This document shows positions 30,665 through 42,245 of a stretch of DNA of 64,000 nucleotides, in pieces; positions within the stretch are counted from its first letter, which is position 1, and each line of letters starts with the position of its first letter. The stretch covers positions 15,443,434 through 15,507,433 of the forward strand of contig CM067365.1 in the NCBI GenBank assembly GCA_034401795.1. The letters run 5' to 3'. The stretch is from Chaetoderma sp. LZ-2023a (Eukaryota > Mollusca > Caudofoveata > Chaetodermatida > Chaetodermatidae). The notes beneath the pieces were generated by a model. The model had not been told where the DNA came from, did no database searches, and was given only the letters and a program-made list of their open reading frames with translations. Position numbers and translations under genes: made by a program.

Positions 30665-33600
30665 TGTAGCCTCTGGGGATATGCACTGGTCCGTCCGCAT
30701 ATTTCGTTTCACAGCACACCATGTGCATGAAGCGTGGTTTAAGTGGTTAGCATCAGTTTTTGGGGTTACGAATCTTGTTTCGTGACTCTCCGGAATATAC
30801 AAAGACCAGTGGAATGATAATGTTCCAGTGGGGCTGTGCGACCGTTGCCGCTGAGATTGAACCACACAGTCTCATCCTAACTGTTCGTGTCACTGGTATG
30901 GTGGTCTATTACTCAATTTACTAGTCTAGACATAATTAATGAAATAATATATACAAACAAACAATGCTACGTGTTTGCTAGTATGAGGGAGAAAATATAG
31001 TACATAGAACTAAGTTGTCTTACCTATCGTGGGCTCATCAGAGGTACCTCACCGAAATTTAAATCGGCGAGGTATCCCTGCAAGGGAGAGTCCTGACGCG
31101 GTCACTTATGAAGTTTAATAGAAACCATTATACCCGTAACAAAATATTATTATTGCTAGAGGAAACTGTCTCGCGCAGGCCTCCGTCATGGGAAAATGCC
31201 TTCAACGCTGAGGTGGAGGAAGAGAGTTGGCAAAAATGGCCACGCTCTTGTTCAAACATAAGCTAAGGGTGTAGTGTGAGTCAACCTAGTGAAACTGTAT
31301 GTTATCGTGATGCACACTGTATTACGTGAAGGTGGGCTGGATGATTTCCAGAGAATTCAACACCGTCATCTTATGTAGGTTAAAGTTACTGTATTGGTAG
31401 TTGCCGCTTTAGTTATACGGTCCTTCTGCTAAATTCTAAACTAACCTTTAGTTGGTAGGCCCATGTTCCATGCTTAGGCTGCAAGTGGCAGGGATTTCTA
31501 CCTATCTTTAATTACATGAGCATGACTAGCGGAAATGCTCAGTTTCCATATGGTCACCTTACGGAGCATCGCCCTCAGATGGACAGCATGCGGACATGTC
31601 ACGGTGTGCACTTCAGAATCATATAACGATCCTGTTACTTACCACACCACAACCACATACAACATTACTAGGACAAGACATATTTACATAAGCAATTGAA
31701 AAGCGCATATATATATATATTTTATGGTGGGGAGGAGGAGACAGATATCTAACTATAGTGGCCTTCCCTGAGGGCGTGGCGGGTTCCAAAACGGCATCCA
31801 GTCACTGTGAAGAGTTAGAGGGAGATCTGTGTCCCTTCCGTCAACTGGTGTGCTGGGGGCAGATTGTGTAAGACCCAACCTCGGGGACTTAACATGTACC
31901 TATCGTTAGGGTTATGTTAATAATGCCCAGAGATGCACTGCTGGCCAGTTAAAATAACATAATGTTTTCGCAGTGCTTCCTACTTTGGCATGGATATCTA
32001 TGCTAACTGGTATCCGAGGATACAGAGGTGTTTGCGGAATCGACACTTTACTCTTCACTGCTTGGAAACCCCAATAGTTTCCAGAGTCGGATCACACCAA
32101 CGTGTCGAGGGGAGGTCCAGACAATTATAACCCTTGCGGCTGGAGTAGTGTAGGAAGAGACAATCGCTCATATGTTAATAAGGAGGCCATAAGGTATATG
32201 GCCAATTCATACCACCTAGCCGGTTTGCAGTGTTACATATCCGCTACATCCGGAAAAGAGGCTTACACAAATGACTCCTAAAGAGTAATCATCCCCAACT
32301 ACTTGTAAACCTATCCCATCGAGCTAGAATAGCCAGGTTTAGTCGATCACCTGTCAGGTTCGCCTAATGAGAACCTGAACAGTGACCTCAGTGAAAAAGT
32401 GATGCTGTGGGAAAAATGTAGTCCAGATTTATTGTTGCTGTTTCGTGTATCCTAGCGTATTGCGGCCCTAGTATTTTATATAATATAAACGAAACAAGTA
32501 ACTAGGATGGCTGCTACCATATATAACCAACTATCACAGTATTGACAATAAATAAGGTCACACGACCTTGCGGTGCTCGTTAGTTATAAGCACAAAATAA
32601 AGATAATATATACATGATAAAAATAAACTATAAAATGCGGTCTTAGATGACCAGTCGGTACCTATTGGTCATCAATACCTACAAAGAAGGATAAAAATAC
32701 AACACTACAAAAATACAATTAGATGAGTACCTATTAGTCATCGGTACGGAAAAGGTTCATAGATCGCTGTAGATGATGCGTCACAGATGAGGTACACGAG
32801 ATGGCATGATTCTGAAGTTGCTGGGAAAATATCCGCCGGTGAATTGTTGATGCAGCTCCCTCTCAAAGACGGTGAAAAAGAACCACTGAGAATGCGGATG
32901 TCTACTAGATAGTCATATGATTTTACAAGTTTCAATTTAAACTGAGTAAAAAACAGTTCCGTACTGCAGCAGAAGTTGGAAGCTGCAGTGTAGTAATGAA
33001 GGACTACAGTTGAAAGTTAAATGATGCATGTGCATCTTCTGTGTAAACAATACATGATGCACTGCATAGCTCATACGGCGCACCAGGCAAAGTCCCACTA
33101 GACTGTGGTCTAAAAGTTAAATATTACACACTATACATTGTGCAGGGTTTGATCACCACTTTTCAGTGTGGTCTGGCAGATCTGACGAGTTGTCCACAAA
33201 AAATCACCACTTGTTCTACATACTACGAGTTTGTTACATCTGGGCCGCAAGGCCCATCCGCAGGAAGACTCCTCTGAAGTTGTTGGAAGTGAAGGTTCGG
33301 TGGTTGTGGGCCAGAGATTCAGGATCTCAAAACCGAGTGGCACTGCTGCGGTCATGATGAAACCAGCAGACAGTAAGCAGTTACCCTCGTCTCCAATGCT
33401 CTGGCCACACAACCTACCACCTTTCTCTCTTGTTGAAGTGTGGTCTCAATTCTCAGTTCTGCGCTCCTTTTATGCTCCTCGAATGACGAGGATGATACAA
33501 TTTAAAGGAATTATATGCACCAACTCGGTGCATCTTTAGTAGGCATTCTCTTCCAACGCTGACGTGCGTTGTCAGGGAAGCTCTGACGTGCACGCATGTG

Positions 33601-33760
33601 CGCTACGCGATCTAACGGACGTAGTCAATTTAGAAAACCTCTCTTAGATGGCTTATGCACGCATACTATCCTACTAAGGGGGGGGGGGGGCGTGATCGGA
33701 ACGTACCCAGTCCAGTTGTCCCGTACCCAGTCCGTATCCGTCCGGTCGATCCGTGCTACA
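30665..33760 (-). repeat. Gypsy 5' LTR (3.1 kb, full length)
   Basis: TGTAGCCTCTGGGG at the left and GCTACA at 33760 in plus orientation. It matches the left LTR across 30665-30964 and 32088-33760. The 1.1-kb segment between is missing from the left LTR but present, inverted, in the solo LTR. The minus-strand promoter lies at 33476-33467 (GCATAAAAGG), and AATAAA (minus) is near 32432. At 3.1 kb it is long for a Gypsy LTR. A TA microsatellite lies near 31710 and a G12 run near 33680. Confidence 0.9.
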
Positions 33761-34125
33761 TTGGTCTCATTGCTGTTGTTTTCATTTTCTGTGTTTATTG
33801 GGTCTTGTAATGTTTGTCAAAGTTGAGATCATCCACTGGTGTTGCAAGATTACTGAGGTAATTACCCCATCTATCTCGGATCTTTTCTTTAGAGTTCAAT
33901 ACAGCTCTGTTTCAATTTTCTTGTTCTCTTTTGCTCTTGTGTATTGTTTTTTTTAATTGATTGTGCTTTTGTTTCTTTTCTCTTTATGCAGATATATGTA
34001 TAGAGTTAGATATAGTATAGTATATATCTACATATGTGCAGCATTATGTACAATACCAGCCAATAGACGAACGCATATTTGAAGACGGACTATGCGTTGT
34101 TGTACGAATTGTATGTCTTTACTAT
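33761..34125. other. Right flank of the Gypsy element, no gene seen
   Basis: The first ~40 bp (TTGGTCTCATTGCTGTTG onward) are the continuation of the LINE 3' repeat copy B broken by the Gypsy insertion. The rest is AT-rich with T-rich stretches near 33900-33990 and no coding signal. Confidence 0.5.
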
Positions 34126-34140
34126 TTAATAAATATTTTG

Positions 34141-34208
34141 TCGAATATTTTGAAACTGATTTGACTGGTCGCTGTTGCTGCTATAGGTTACAAAATATTC
34201 AACAACTT
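34141..34208. repeat. Hairpin MITE family I, copy
   Basis: Inverted arms GAATATTTTGAAACTGATTT and CAAAATATTCAACA around a GCTGTTGCTGCTATAGG core. The same arms recur many times at 45-57 kb. Confidence 0.7.
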
Positions 34209-34479
34209 ACATGTATAGTTTTCTTAAAATTGATAGTCAGGGAGTTCAGGGATCGATAGATCACAACACGGACGAGGTATGGGTGGAGCTTAAGATAGAG
34301 ATGGGCGGAGCATAGCTAAATCCGAAAAGGTCCATTGTTTGGCAATGACTGGTGGGACTAATGTCGCCGAATACAGAGAAACATCCTGACCGTGAGCGTT
34401 CAGTATCATCTCATACTACTCCCTTGGACCTCATTCGTGCAACTAAGGGTGATGTTAAGCTAAATATAGAAGAGCTAAT

Positions 34480-35520
34480 ATCATGTGTAAGATGAACGTT
34501 TTACAGCCTTACTGGCATTGGTCTACATGGGTCTAATGGCTTATCGGCAAAAATCTTCTCTAGCATTCTAACACCATTTAAGTCATGCCTAATCTATGAA
34601 CTGGAGATATTTACTCTTTAGAAACTGCATATAAGTTAACTGGAAACCGTTCATTTCAGTATGCTTCGGAAAATGCAGTCACTGCCTATTAGAATGGCCA
34701 AGTGTATTATCGACGTTACTTGGTGTTAGAGCGATCTTGGCCGAACTACATAGTAGACCGCTTTCACTACTGGGCAGCATTCTGAGAAGCACCAACACAG
34801 CGTTAACCAATAATATGATAAGATAACTGATAATGGAGGAAAAGGAGTCTAATAGCTGTTTCATTAAAATCAAACATCTACTTAAAAAATATGATCTTCC
34901 AAACATAGATAAACTAAAGGGAACCGTGTCAACAAAGGAGAACTGGGAATCAACTTTCATAACAGTTATCAATACATTCTGGACTCAAACGCTATTGAGC
35001 GACTGTGATTTCAAAAGCACTATGGATCATTGTAATATTGGCAATCTCAAAATTGGCTATCAACATTTATATCTGAGCAGCACTGGCTACAATGTCAAGG
35101 ATGTAAAGAGGCGATCCATCAAAGCACCATTCTTAACCGGCACATATATTGTACAGCCAAAGTTAAGCGGATTTACCCAAAGCAAAGTCAATCGAACCTG
35201 TCCTATGTGTCAGATTGCAATCGAGACTATATCCACTTCCTTATCCAGTGTGGTGTTCTACATAGCTATACGAAACAGTTTATAACACATAAAAGCTATA
35301 ATGACCAAGCACTGTGGTTCCCATTATTGGGACCTTATTAGTAGTGACTCTGTACTGCATGTCAAATTGCAATCAAAGACTATGGCCACTTCCTTATGCG
35401 GCGTGATGTTCTGCATAGCTATATGAACAGAGATTATAATGTATAAAAGCTGTAGTGACCAAAAACTGTGGTTCCCATTATTGGTACATTATTAGAATAC
35501 TAGCGCATAACTCTGAGATT
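34480..35520 (+). pseudogene. LINE ORF2 C-terminal fragment (plus), with tandem duplication
   Basis: Plus-strand relics: LTGIGLHGSNGLSAKI near 34515, a region reading MLRKMQSLPIRMAKC near 34665, then the open frame 34833-35285 with NWESTFITVINTFWTQTLLS, IKAPFLTGTYIVQPKLSGFT and RTCPMCQIA of the C-terminal zinc motif. The protein end is frameshifted. The segment 35203-35345 is repeated imperfectly at 35352-35500 (CATAGCTATA, CTGTGGTTCCCATTATTGG). It belongs to the same general LINE type as 14778-15770. Confidence 0.75.
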
Positions 35521-36214
35521 CTATATAATATTGAACTATGTAGTAGCAAATTCGGTTACAGCGTCGACTATGGCAGAGTTAATATTTTCAACACTATACC
35601 GGGATGATTAGCCTATGTCTAATCATGCAATTTACAACTGTTCTCTTGTGCGAGTGTACAAATAAAGGATACAAGTAAACGATACAAACATGACAGACAT
35701 TAATTTATTGCACGACCCCCATATGTTCACATTACCTGTGTACGTACATGCGTGTGTGCGTGTGAGTGCGCATGTGTGCACTGCATGCGTACATGCATGT
35801 TTGCTTCTGAATTTATACAGGAGCTCGTCGGGTCATTCTGGTTTGGAAGAAGTGGTTGCTGGTGTAGATGCCAAATGTAACAAGGGCTATAACTCTGGTT
35901 TTTGGGCGCGATAAGATATTGTCTAAACAAACAAGCATACCAAATTTGGTCTTAATCCATCAAGCTATCTCCAAATGTCCTCCCAATTATTGACAAACAG
36001 GCGTGCTCGGAAGCAGCGACAGTGACAGAAAAAAAATCGCCATTATATACGCAGGTGAGCTAAAGATATGTTCAGCCAAATATATATAATTACTTTTTTG
36101 ATGAATCATGTAGATGACTCTAGTGATCATAACAAACCATGGATGATTAATATTGCAACTTGTCTTGGGTCAAATTGTAATTTAACTGGACTATAGGGAG
36201 TAGTTACAAGAATG
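35521..36214. other. Intergenic, no gene seen
   Basis: AT-rich sequence with a purine/pyrimidine-alternating stretch around 35735-35800 (GTGTGCGTGTGAGTGCGCAT), which could form Z-DNA. ORFs here are short and composition-driven. Confidence 0.4.
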
Positions 36215-36545
36215 GTGAAGACGTACCACTGAGCAGTACTTCTGGGAGATCATCACGGTGCGTGTAGCTAGACCAATGTCTGTCTACACGGTTCTTGAAG
36301 CAGTTTAGCGAGGGTGCTTGCACTACTTCCTCAGCGAGCAAATTCCAATTATTGACAACTCTGTTGCTAAATGGTCATAGGATTTAGTAGTGACGCTTTA
36401 GCATTTTAAGGCTATGCCCATGTATCTTGCTTGCCATATCTATAACCAGTCTGGGTAGTTCAGGATTGTATTTGTCGAGAAGGAACCTGTTCGTTTTAAT
36501 CATGTAACTTTCATTACTCAAAGGCCTAAAATATATCTTAGACTG
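36215..36545 (-). pseudogene. LINE ORF2 extreme C-terminus (minus), 3' piece of a split LINE
   Basis: Minus strand: IYFRPLSNESYMIKTNRFLL, LVIDMASKIHGHSLKMLKRH, then after a stop FSNRVVNNWNLLAEEVVQAP and LNCFKNRVDRHW. This is the classic end of CR1-like ORF2. It continues the minus-strand LINE at 37835-38480; the plus-strand LINE at 36555-37330 lies between the two halves. Confidence 0.8.
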
Positions 36546-36554
36546 CGAATGCCT

Positions 36555-37330
36555 CGAAATCATGTATAAGAGCTTTATTGGGCCATCGTTGGAATATGCA
36601 GATACTGTCTGGGATAATTTACCACAATATCTTGTTAACATACTAGAAGACGTACAAAAGGATGCTCTTAGGACAATTAGCGGGGTGACACGTAGTGCCC
36701 ACATCGAAGATTTGTATATAGAAACTGGCATAGAAACACTTTCCCACCGACGAGAAATTCACAGATTAGTCATGTTTTACAAAATTGTCAATGGGATGAC
36801 GGGCGAAGCCTTGACTAATTATCTCCCTCAACTCATATTAGAATGTAATCCCTACAATATCCGACACTCGAATTCTTTCACCCCAGTTAGATGTCGAACA
36901 GATCTCTATCGCGAGTCGTTTTTCCCATCAACAGTACGTGCCTGGAACACCCTTCCAGCCCCTGTCACTATGTCTAATACCCTACCGGAATTTAAGACCA
37001 AACTAAGAGCAATGTCCCGTATTCCCAGTCCCCCTCCGTGGTATTACGTCGGCTCAAGAGTGGCTAATATATGTTTAAGTAGGCTTTGTAATGGCTGTAG
37101 TGGATTAAATAGACATCTATTCGATAACTTCCTCTCTGACTCTGCCAGCTGCGCCTGCGGCCATCCTGATGAATCTGTTAACCATTACCTTTTTACTGTC
37201 CACTTTTTAATGAACAAAGAACCACCTTTGTAAATGAGCTTGCCTCCAACCAAATCTCCTCAACAAACCTAACCACACAGCAATGGCCGTGCTGACGTTG
37301 ATGTAGAATTAAACATCACAGTTTCCACCA
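36555..37330 (+). pseudogene. LINE ORF2 C-terminal fragment (plus), nearly intact
   Basis: An open frame of 223 residues (36562-37233) with MYKSFIGPSLEYADTVWDNL, HRREIHRLVMFYKIVNGMTG, SFFPSTVRAWNTLP and the zinc-type ending SCACGHPDESVNHYLF. A frameshift at ~37195 moves the end to CPLFNEQRTTFVNELASNQ. No RT catalytic motif is included, so it is 5'-truncated. Its long open frame suggests it is younger than the LINE it interrupts. Confidence 0.8.
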
Positions 37331-37628
37331 TTCTATGTCAATATATTACTGACACCTGTCGGTTTGAATGACCTATAGTAATTTCAAACACCACTCATGG
37401 ATTGTGTCGACAAATCCATAGCCGCGGAAGTTTCTGGATGGCCATGCTGTGTGGACCAGCGCCGGTGACTACCGCACATCGAGCTCCTTTCTCCTAATAC
37501 CGCCTTGTGATTCGTCAAACCATGCTTTTCTCCTTCTCCCGAAGATTGTATTCTGTCATCATTAGGCTACCTACAACATCTCTCCTCCTCCTCCTCTTCC
37601 TCGTCCTCCTCTTCTGCCTCCTCCTTCT

Positions 37629-37659
<31 letters not shown>

Positions 37660-37834
37660 ATTACTATTATTAATAATGTTATTGTTGTTATTACTGTTGT
37701 GACAGTTGGCATTATTATTATTCGCCTCTTGATTCATTTAATGTAATATATTTGTATGTAAGTGGGAAACACGCTCATAAGACATGTCTTATTGTGCTCC
37801 CAAATAGACTAAAAAATAAACCCTATTTAAATCA
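37331..37834. repeat. LINE 3' tail and (CTC/CTT)n, (ATT)n microsatellites
   Basis: After the LINE end comes a 3' untranslated region, then a pyrimidine run of CTC, CTT and TTC triplets at about 37578-37660 followed by ATT/GTT triplets to 37740. The 80-aa ORFs on both strands here are translations of the repeat. Homopyrimidine:homopurine tracts of this length can adopt triplex DNA. Confidence 0.7.
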
Positions 37835-38480
37835 AGGGATTATAGCTTTAGATAGTGGAATTCGTCCTCGAATTCAATATTGTGCAGTCCTAGTAATAAT
37901 CTAGTTGCCCGTCTTTGAATATTTTCAATTTGTGTAGCGTCCATCTTGACGTGTGGGTACCATATAGCGTATACATATTTTATTAGTGGTCGCACTCGTG
38001 ACTTGAACAGAAGCGTGAACATCTCACCATCGATGTCGATGTATAACTAAAGGACCTTCTAATTAGGCTAACTACTTGATTGGCTTTGCTGGCTGTTAGT
38101 TCCGCATGTTTGTGGAAATTTTACTTATCGTCAATGTGGATACCAAGGTCTTTTCACTTGATGTGACTTCAAGTACTACTGATTTCACATCTGGTCCAGC
38201 CATTGTGTATGTATGATCTGGTGCCCTGTACAAAATGCGCATCACCTTGCATTTCTGGGCATGGAATTTAAGGATCCATTGTTGGGAAAACAATTGAAGG
38301 CTGTAAATGTCTTGTTGCAGTGATTGGCAGTCAGTTGTCGATGCAATTGCACGGAACAGTTTGGTATCATATGCAAAGAGTTTTATGAAGCTACCAACAA
38401 CATCTGGGAGGGAAATAATAAAGACGAAGAAAAAAGTCGGTCTCAGTACACTGTTCAGGTATCTAGCTTCCAATGATCGT
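37835..38480 (-). pseudogene. LINE reverse transcriptase palm to thumb (minus), 5' piece of a split LINE
   Basis: Minus strand: SLPDVVGSFIKLFAYDTKLF, in which the catalytic FADD is changed to FAYD, then LQQDIYSLQLFSQQWILKFH and KCKVMRI. The last piece, 38022-37840, reads FKSRVRPLIKYVYAIWYPHV and QRRATRLLLGL. The reading stops at ~37838 and resumes at 36530. The RT is inactive twice over: a lost catalytic Asp and frameshifts. Confidence 0.8.
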
Positions 38481-39289
38481 CAGCATGCACGCTCTATAGT
38501 CCCGTGGCGCAATTAATTAGGTGCTGGTTCTCTGGGTGTAACTAAGCGCCAGTTAGCTCAAATTTCAAGATTCATTCGCATACGGCTTCCTGACATTTCA
38601 GGCTCCAGGAAGATATTTGGAACTAAGCAAACGGTCGATGGGTTCGGGAGTTACCTTCTCTCCACGTTGCGGCCTATAGTATTAACATTATGTCTCTTGT
38701 GAATGTGCGCGTAAGTATATCAGCACATTCAGCAAACTCTAAATTTTCACGCTCTTGTCTCCTTCCAAGCACTTGACATTAAAATTTAAATTCAAAATCG
38801 CTACTCCTCCGTTATTGATAAACAGATCTTGATTAAACTTGAGGGGTTTATTCTAGCGGTAGCCATTTACCTCACAACAGAGCCTATTTTCGATTCACCT
38901 CATGTTTCGTTTAGAAGGGTGCCTGCCCTTAAATTTAAAAATCTCTAAAATCTGTGGAGCCGCCCGGATATTAGCTCGTTCAAGCTTTTTTCTAGTTTTG
39001 TTAGAAATCCAACAGTTTTGACTAGAAATAGAAATTTTTTAAATTGTGTCCGGGCCTTTTAAGAGTACGATTTAAAGCTAAATTTCCTGAACACCACTGA
39101 AATTCCCAGATGGGTGCACAATAAATCTATCAATCCAAATTCTCAGCAGAGGTTTTGAAGTCCACCAGACTAGGGTGGTTTCACACAATTTTCGTTGAAA
39201 TCGTGCCACTGATTAAGAAGGAGTAGCTTGTGGCCAGGTCAGATTATGCCATGGTGACCGTCCATCGTCTGTCCGTCTGACTACATTGT
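38481..39289. other. Intergenic, no gene seen
   Basis: AT-rich sequence. TGGTTCTCTGGGT near 38526 is shared with the LTR at ~18208. No ORF or domain can be supported. Confidence 0.4.
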
Positions 39290-39640
39290 CCATCCATCCT
39301 TTATTCACCTTTTTTCTTTAAACACCTTCTCAAAACCCACTTGGCCAATTTCAATTATATTTGACAGGAAGCATCCTTATGACATAGAAATGCAATTTTG
39401 TTCAAACGAAACTGGTTTGGGCAGCGGCCATCTTGGATTTTGTACTATTTTAGAGACACCTTTAAAATCTTCTCCGAAACTATTAGGCCGATCGATTTGA
39501 AACTCAAAAACGTCATCTAAGCCAATAGCTATGCCTGTGTTGATTGGTTTGGTGACCTCAAATTTTGCCCTTCCCGAATAGTCAGATAAACTATTCAGCA
39601 GCCATCTTAGATTTCCCCCCGCCGAAGATCCTGTATGTAT
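39290..39640. repeat. 'CCATCTTGGAT' dispersed repeat, copy 1
   Basis: Contains CACTTGGCCAATTTCAATTA, GGCCATCTTGGATTTTG, AAAATCTTCTCCGAAAC and GATCGATTTGAAACTCA. The same words recur in order at 44540-44850 and 62150-62350. It is a non-coding interspersed repeat. Confidence 0.75.
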
Positions 39641-39715
39641 AATTACTGTATTCTGCAGCTGTAGTAGTAGAAACATCATACAGCTGCAATCAGTCCTTCT
39701 TCGCTGTGTCCTGTC

Positions 39716-41530
39716 CTAAGCCGAAATCCTTAGCTTCCTCACGTCCATTCTTGACTTGAGTGTACCGAGTCCTGCTTTCTTGAGATCACCTCGTAGCACG
39801 CTTAGCAGATTTATGCAATGACGTCCTCTCCTGGCATTGTATTTACTGGCTCCAATTAGGGCGAATTCCAAGGCTCTCTGTGCTGGTGTCTCTTTTGGCA
39901 TTCTTAGCATATGGCCAAACATGGACCATCTTTGCTGGGCGACCTTTACAGATAGCGGTGACATATTACACATCTTGTATAGTGCATCGTTGTAAATTAT
40001 GCTGTCTGGCCATCGGTGTCCAGTGATGGTGCGTAGGTGTTTGCGGTGGCAGGCATCGAGTCTGTCTAGAGCTGCCTTTGGAGCTGCCCAGCTGTTACAG
40101 TTATACAGCATCAAGGATACGCAGGTTGCAATGTATAAACGTAGCCTCTATATCAAGGGCATCTTGATCTACGAATCCATAGCTTCCAGAAGGACTGGAA
40201 GGCTATGTTCCCCATGACGCAGCGTGCAGAAATGTCAGCAGTACGGCAAAGCAGTCAGCCCATGATTTTACTTTTCCTCCATGGTTCGTCGCCACGAAGT
40301 GGATCGTCATTTTCTATAGTTTCATGCTTTGTCGATAGGTATATGTGAATGAACTCTGTTTTGGATTCATTCATAAAGAGATTCTCAATTTTTAGTTTGC
40401 TTGCAGCTATTGGGAGAAGTTCATCAAAGGGTTTCTTTTCCTCGTCTATGAAGTCCACATCGTCGGCATATTCCATCTCTAGCGGCATACCCAGTATTGA
40501 CACTGGGGGTTTCAAGGTAGCAGGTGAAAAGCACCGGAGATAGACCATCTCCTTGTGGGGAGCCGATTGATGTCTCAAACTCTACAGACTTCACTGACTT
40601 GACTCGTACTCTCAGCTTGGTGTCTGCAAGCAGTAGTCTCACTAGTCGTAGCTCATCTTCATTGCAACTGGCCTGGCGTAGTACATCTAAGATCTTTGAG
40701 CGTTTAATTGTGTCAAAGGCTCGTGACATGTCAATGCCCATTTTGTGGAAGTCCCCAGTGTTTAGACATGACTACAGACACAAGCATGCGTTGAGCCCAT
40801 ACAATGTCTGCGCAGCTGCGTCCACGTTTGAAGCCACTTTGACATGATCAGATCTTGTCTCGGATGCGGCATAGAGTAACATTGGATAGGATTTTATGTA
40901 TGCTGTTGAGGAGCACAATGGGCCACAGATTGGCTGGGGGCCCAGGTGACTTCTTGGGCGATAAGGGTGCCTTGGCCCACAGCGTCGATGGGAAGGTGGT
41001 GCATCAAAGCTGAATTGATTAGGTGCGTGATCTGTTTTGAGATAATGTCACTTGCATATTTGAATAGTTCATTGCTCATGCCATCAGGTCCAGATACAAG
41101 TCAATTTTTTAGGGCTTTAAGTGCCTTCTCAACTGCTGCTGTTTTAATTGGTGTTAGTAATGGCCTGGGGTCTCCTCAGAACTGGTGCAAGGGCTCATCA
41201 TCGTTGTCAGTGAATTGTCCTTTGCACCATTCTCGGATCGCCTCGTCAGTCCCGATAAAGTGTCCTTCAGAGTTGTGTGCCCTGAGTGGTGGTGTGTAGT
41301 CAATAACTTTCAGGGCTCAGGCTGCCCGAAACATTTTGTGACAGTCATCCTTGGCAGTGATTTCATCTGCCAGGGAGTCTGCCTGTTGAATAGCAAGATC
41401 TTTTAAGCGTTCGCTAATGTGGCGCAGAATAATATTGCTGACGATCCTGTAGGAAAGCAAAAGGCCCAACAGGCCTGTATCACTCACCTGGAACATAGCC
41501 ATTTCCAGGGGCGCCTGAAGCACGGGGGGG
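39716..41530 (-). pseudogene. LINE with reverse transcriptase (minus), second LINE type
   Basis: Minus strand, in order: HISERLKDLAIQQADSLADE (41523-41317), a region reading PLRAHNSEGHFIG and LKALKN, then a pre-RT block SNELFKYASDIISKQITHLI, and palm motifs GIDMSRAFDTIKRSKILDVL, GSPQGDGLSPVLFTCYLE and MEYADDVDFIDEEK with the catalytic YADD. The C-terminal part LDACHRKHLRTITGHRWPD and RWSMFGHMLRMPKETPAQRA (40114-39716) follows. Several stops and frameshifts are present. It differs from the CR1-like LINEs here in having the GHMLRM C-terminal block. The clade is not assigned. Confidence 0.88.
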
Positions 41531-41600
41531 GGGGGGGGGGGGCGACGGTGGCAGCTGCCCCAGTTGCCCTTTGGGCAGTAGTCGGGGGGGGGGGGGGCCT
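41523..41600 (+). repeat. Two poly-G tracts
   Basis: About nineteen consecutive G at 41524-41542 and thirteen at 41585-41597, separated by a GC-rich 40-bp spacer. The tracts can form G-quadruplexes. Exact lengths may be sequencing-limited. Confidence 0.85.
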
Positions 41601-42140
41601 GGGGCAGCTGTGTCCTTTTCTCTGCGAAAAATTAGTAAACTTTACTTTAGAACTTTAAACTAGATTTTTAGAATATTCAGAGCAGGCTGAGCAGTTGTAT
41701 TAAAGTTCGGTTATTTTGACATTAACACAAATCCATAAAGTAATATGGGGTGCTTCTAGGCCGAATCAAATCATAAATGCAAACGCTATTTATGTTGAAG
41801 CAGTTACATGTGACATATTGACTTTTTTTTTATCTGTGGACGTTTTATGTATCTTTGCAAGCCAAGATAAGATACATAGTCATAAATGCTATTTGAATTT
41901 TGAAGTGATACTGGTCCACACTCCGTTAATGCCTTGCTTAGTGGTTAGAATAGAATATGTGTGCGATGATGGGCGGCTGAGTGCAGCAATGTGGAAACAC
42001 TGAGGGATATTAGAATTAACAGCAACTTTCAAAATCAAATTTGTAATTGACAGGTGAAGCAGATGCAAAGATAGAAATAATTTGTATACACATGGCCGAA
42101 GTGCAATGTCGGTTGGTGTATTTGAGAAATATGTCTAAGA
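41601..42140. other. Intergenic, no gene seen
   Basis: AT-rich, with one 95-aa ORF at 41716-42003 that has no recognisable features and ordinary AT-rich codon composition. I do not call it a gene. Confidence 0.4.
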
Positions 42141-42245
42141 TTTGTTGCCGCACACACACCCCACGCCCCCTCCCCCACCCCCACCACAGTCCCCCCCCCC
42201 CCCCGCCCCCACCCCACACCTCCCCACCCACCCCCACCCCTTCCA
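42141..42245 (-). repeat. C-rich tract (G-rich on minus strand)
   Basis: About 90 bp composed of C runs with A, T and G breaks, including a run of fourteen C near 42190. A second, shorter C run follows at 42407-42425. The Gly/Val- and Pro-rich ORFs on both strands are products of this composition. It is G-quadruplex-prone on the minus strand. Confidence 0.8.

Larger units (their letters stand above)
18132..33760 (-). mobile_element. Ty3/Gypsy LTR retrotransposon (minus strand), inactive
   Basis: A 15.6-kb element bounded by LTRs that begin TGTAGC and end GCTACA. On the minus strand the order is 5' LTR (33760-30665), primer-binding site, gag, protease, RT, RNase H, integrase, polypurine tract, 3' LTR (20323-18132). 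Integrase follows RT, the Gypsy order. A solo LTR of the same family interrupts its 3' end in opposite orientation. I see no clear target-site duplication, although the flanks are contiguous in a related repeat at about 16.8 kb. All coding modules carry stops or frameshifts. Confidence 0.93.

Noticed and set aside
30964-32087. 1.1-kb segment unique to the right LTR as a separate insertion
   Set aside because: The solo LTR contains the same segment in the matching place, so the left LTR has a deletion instead.
37507-37746. 80-aa Leu-rich ORF and its Arg-rich antisense
   Set aside because: Direct translation of pyrimidine triplet microsatellites.
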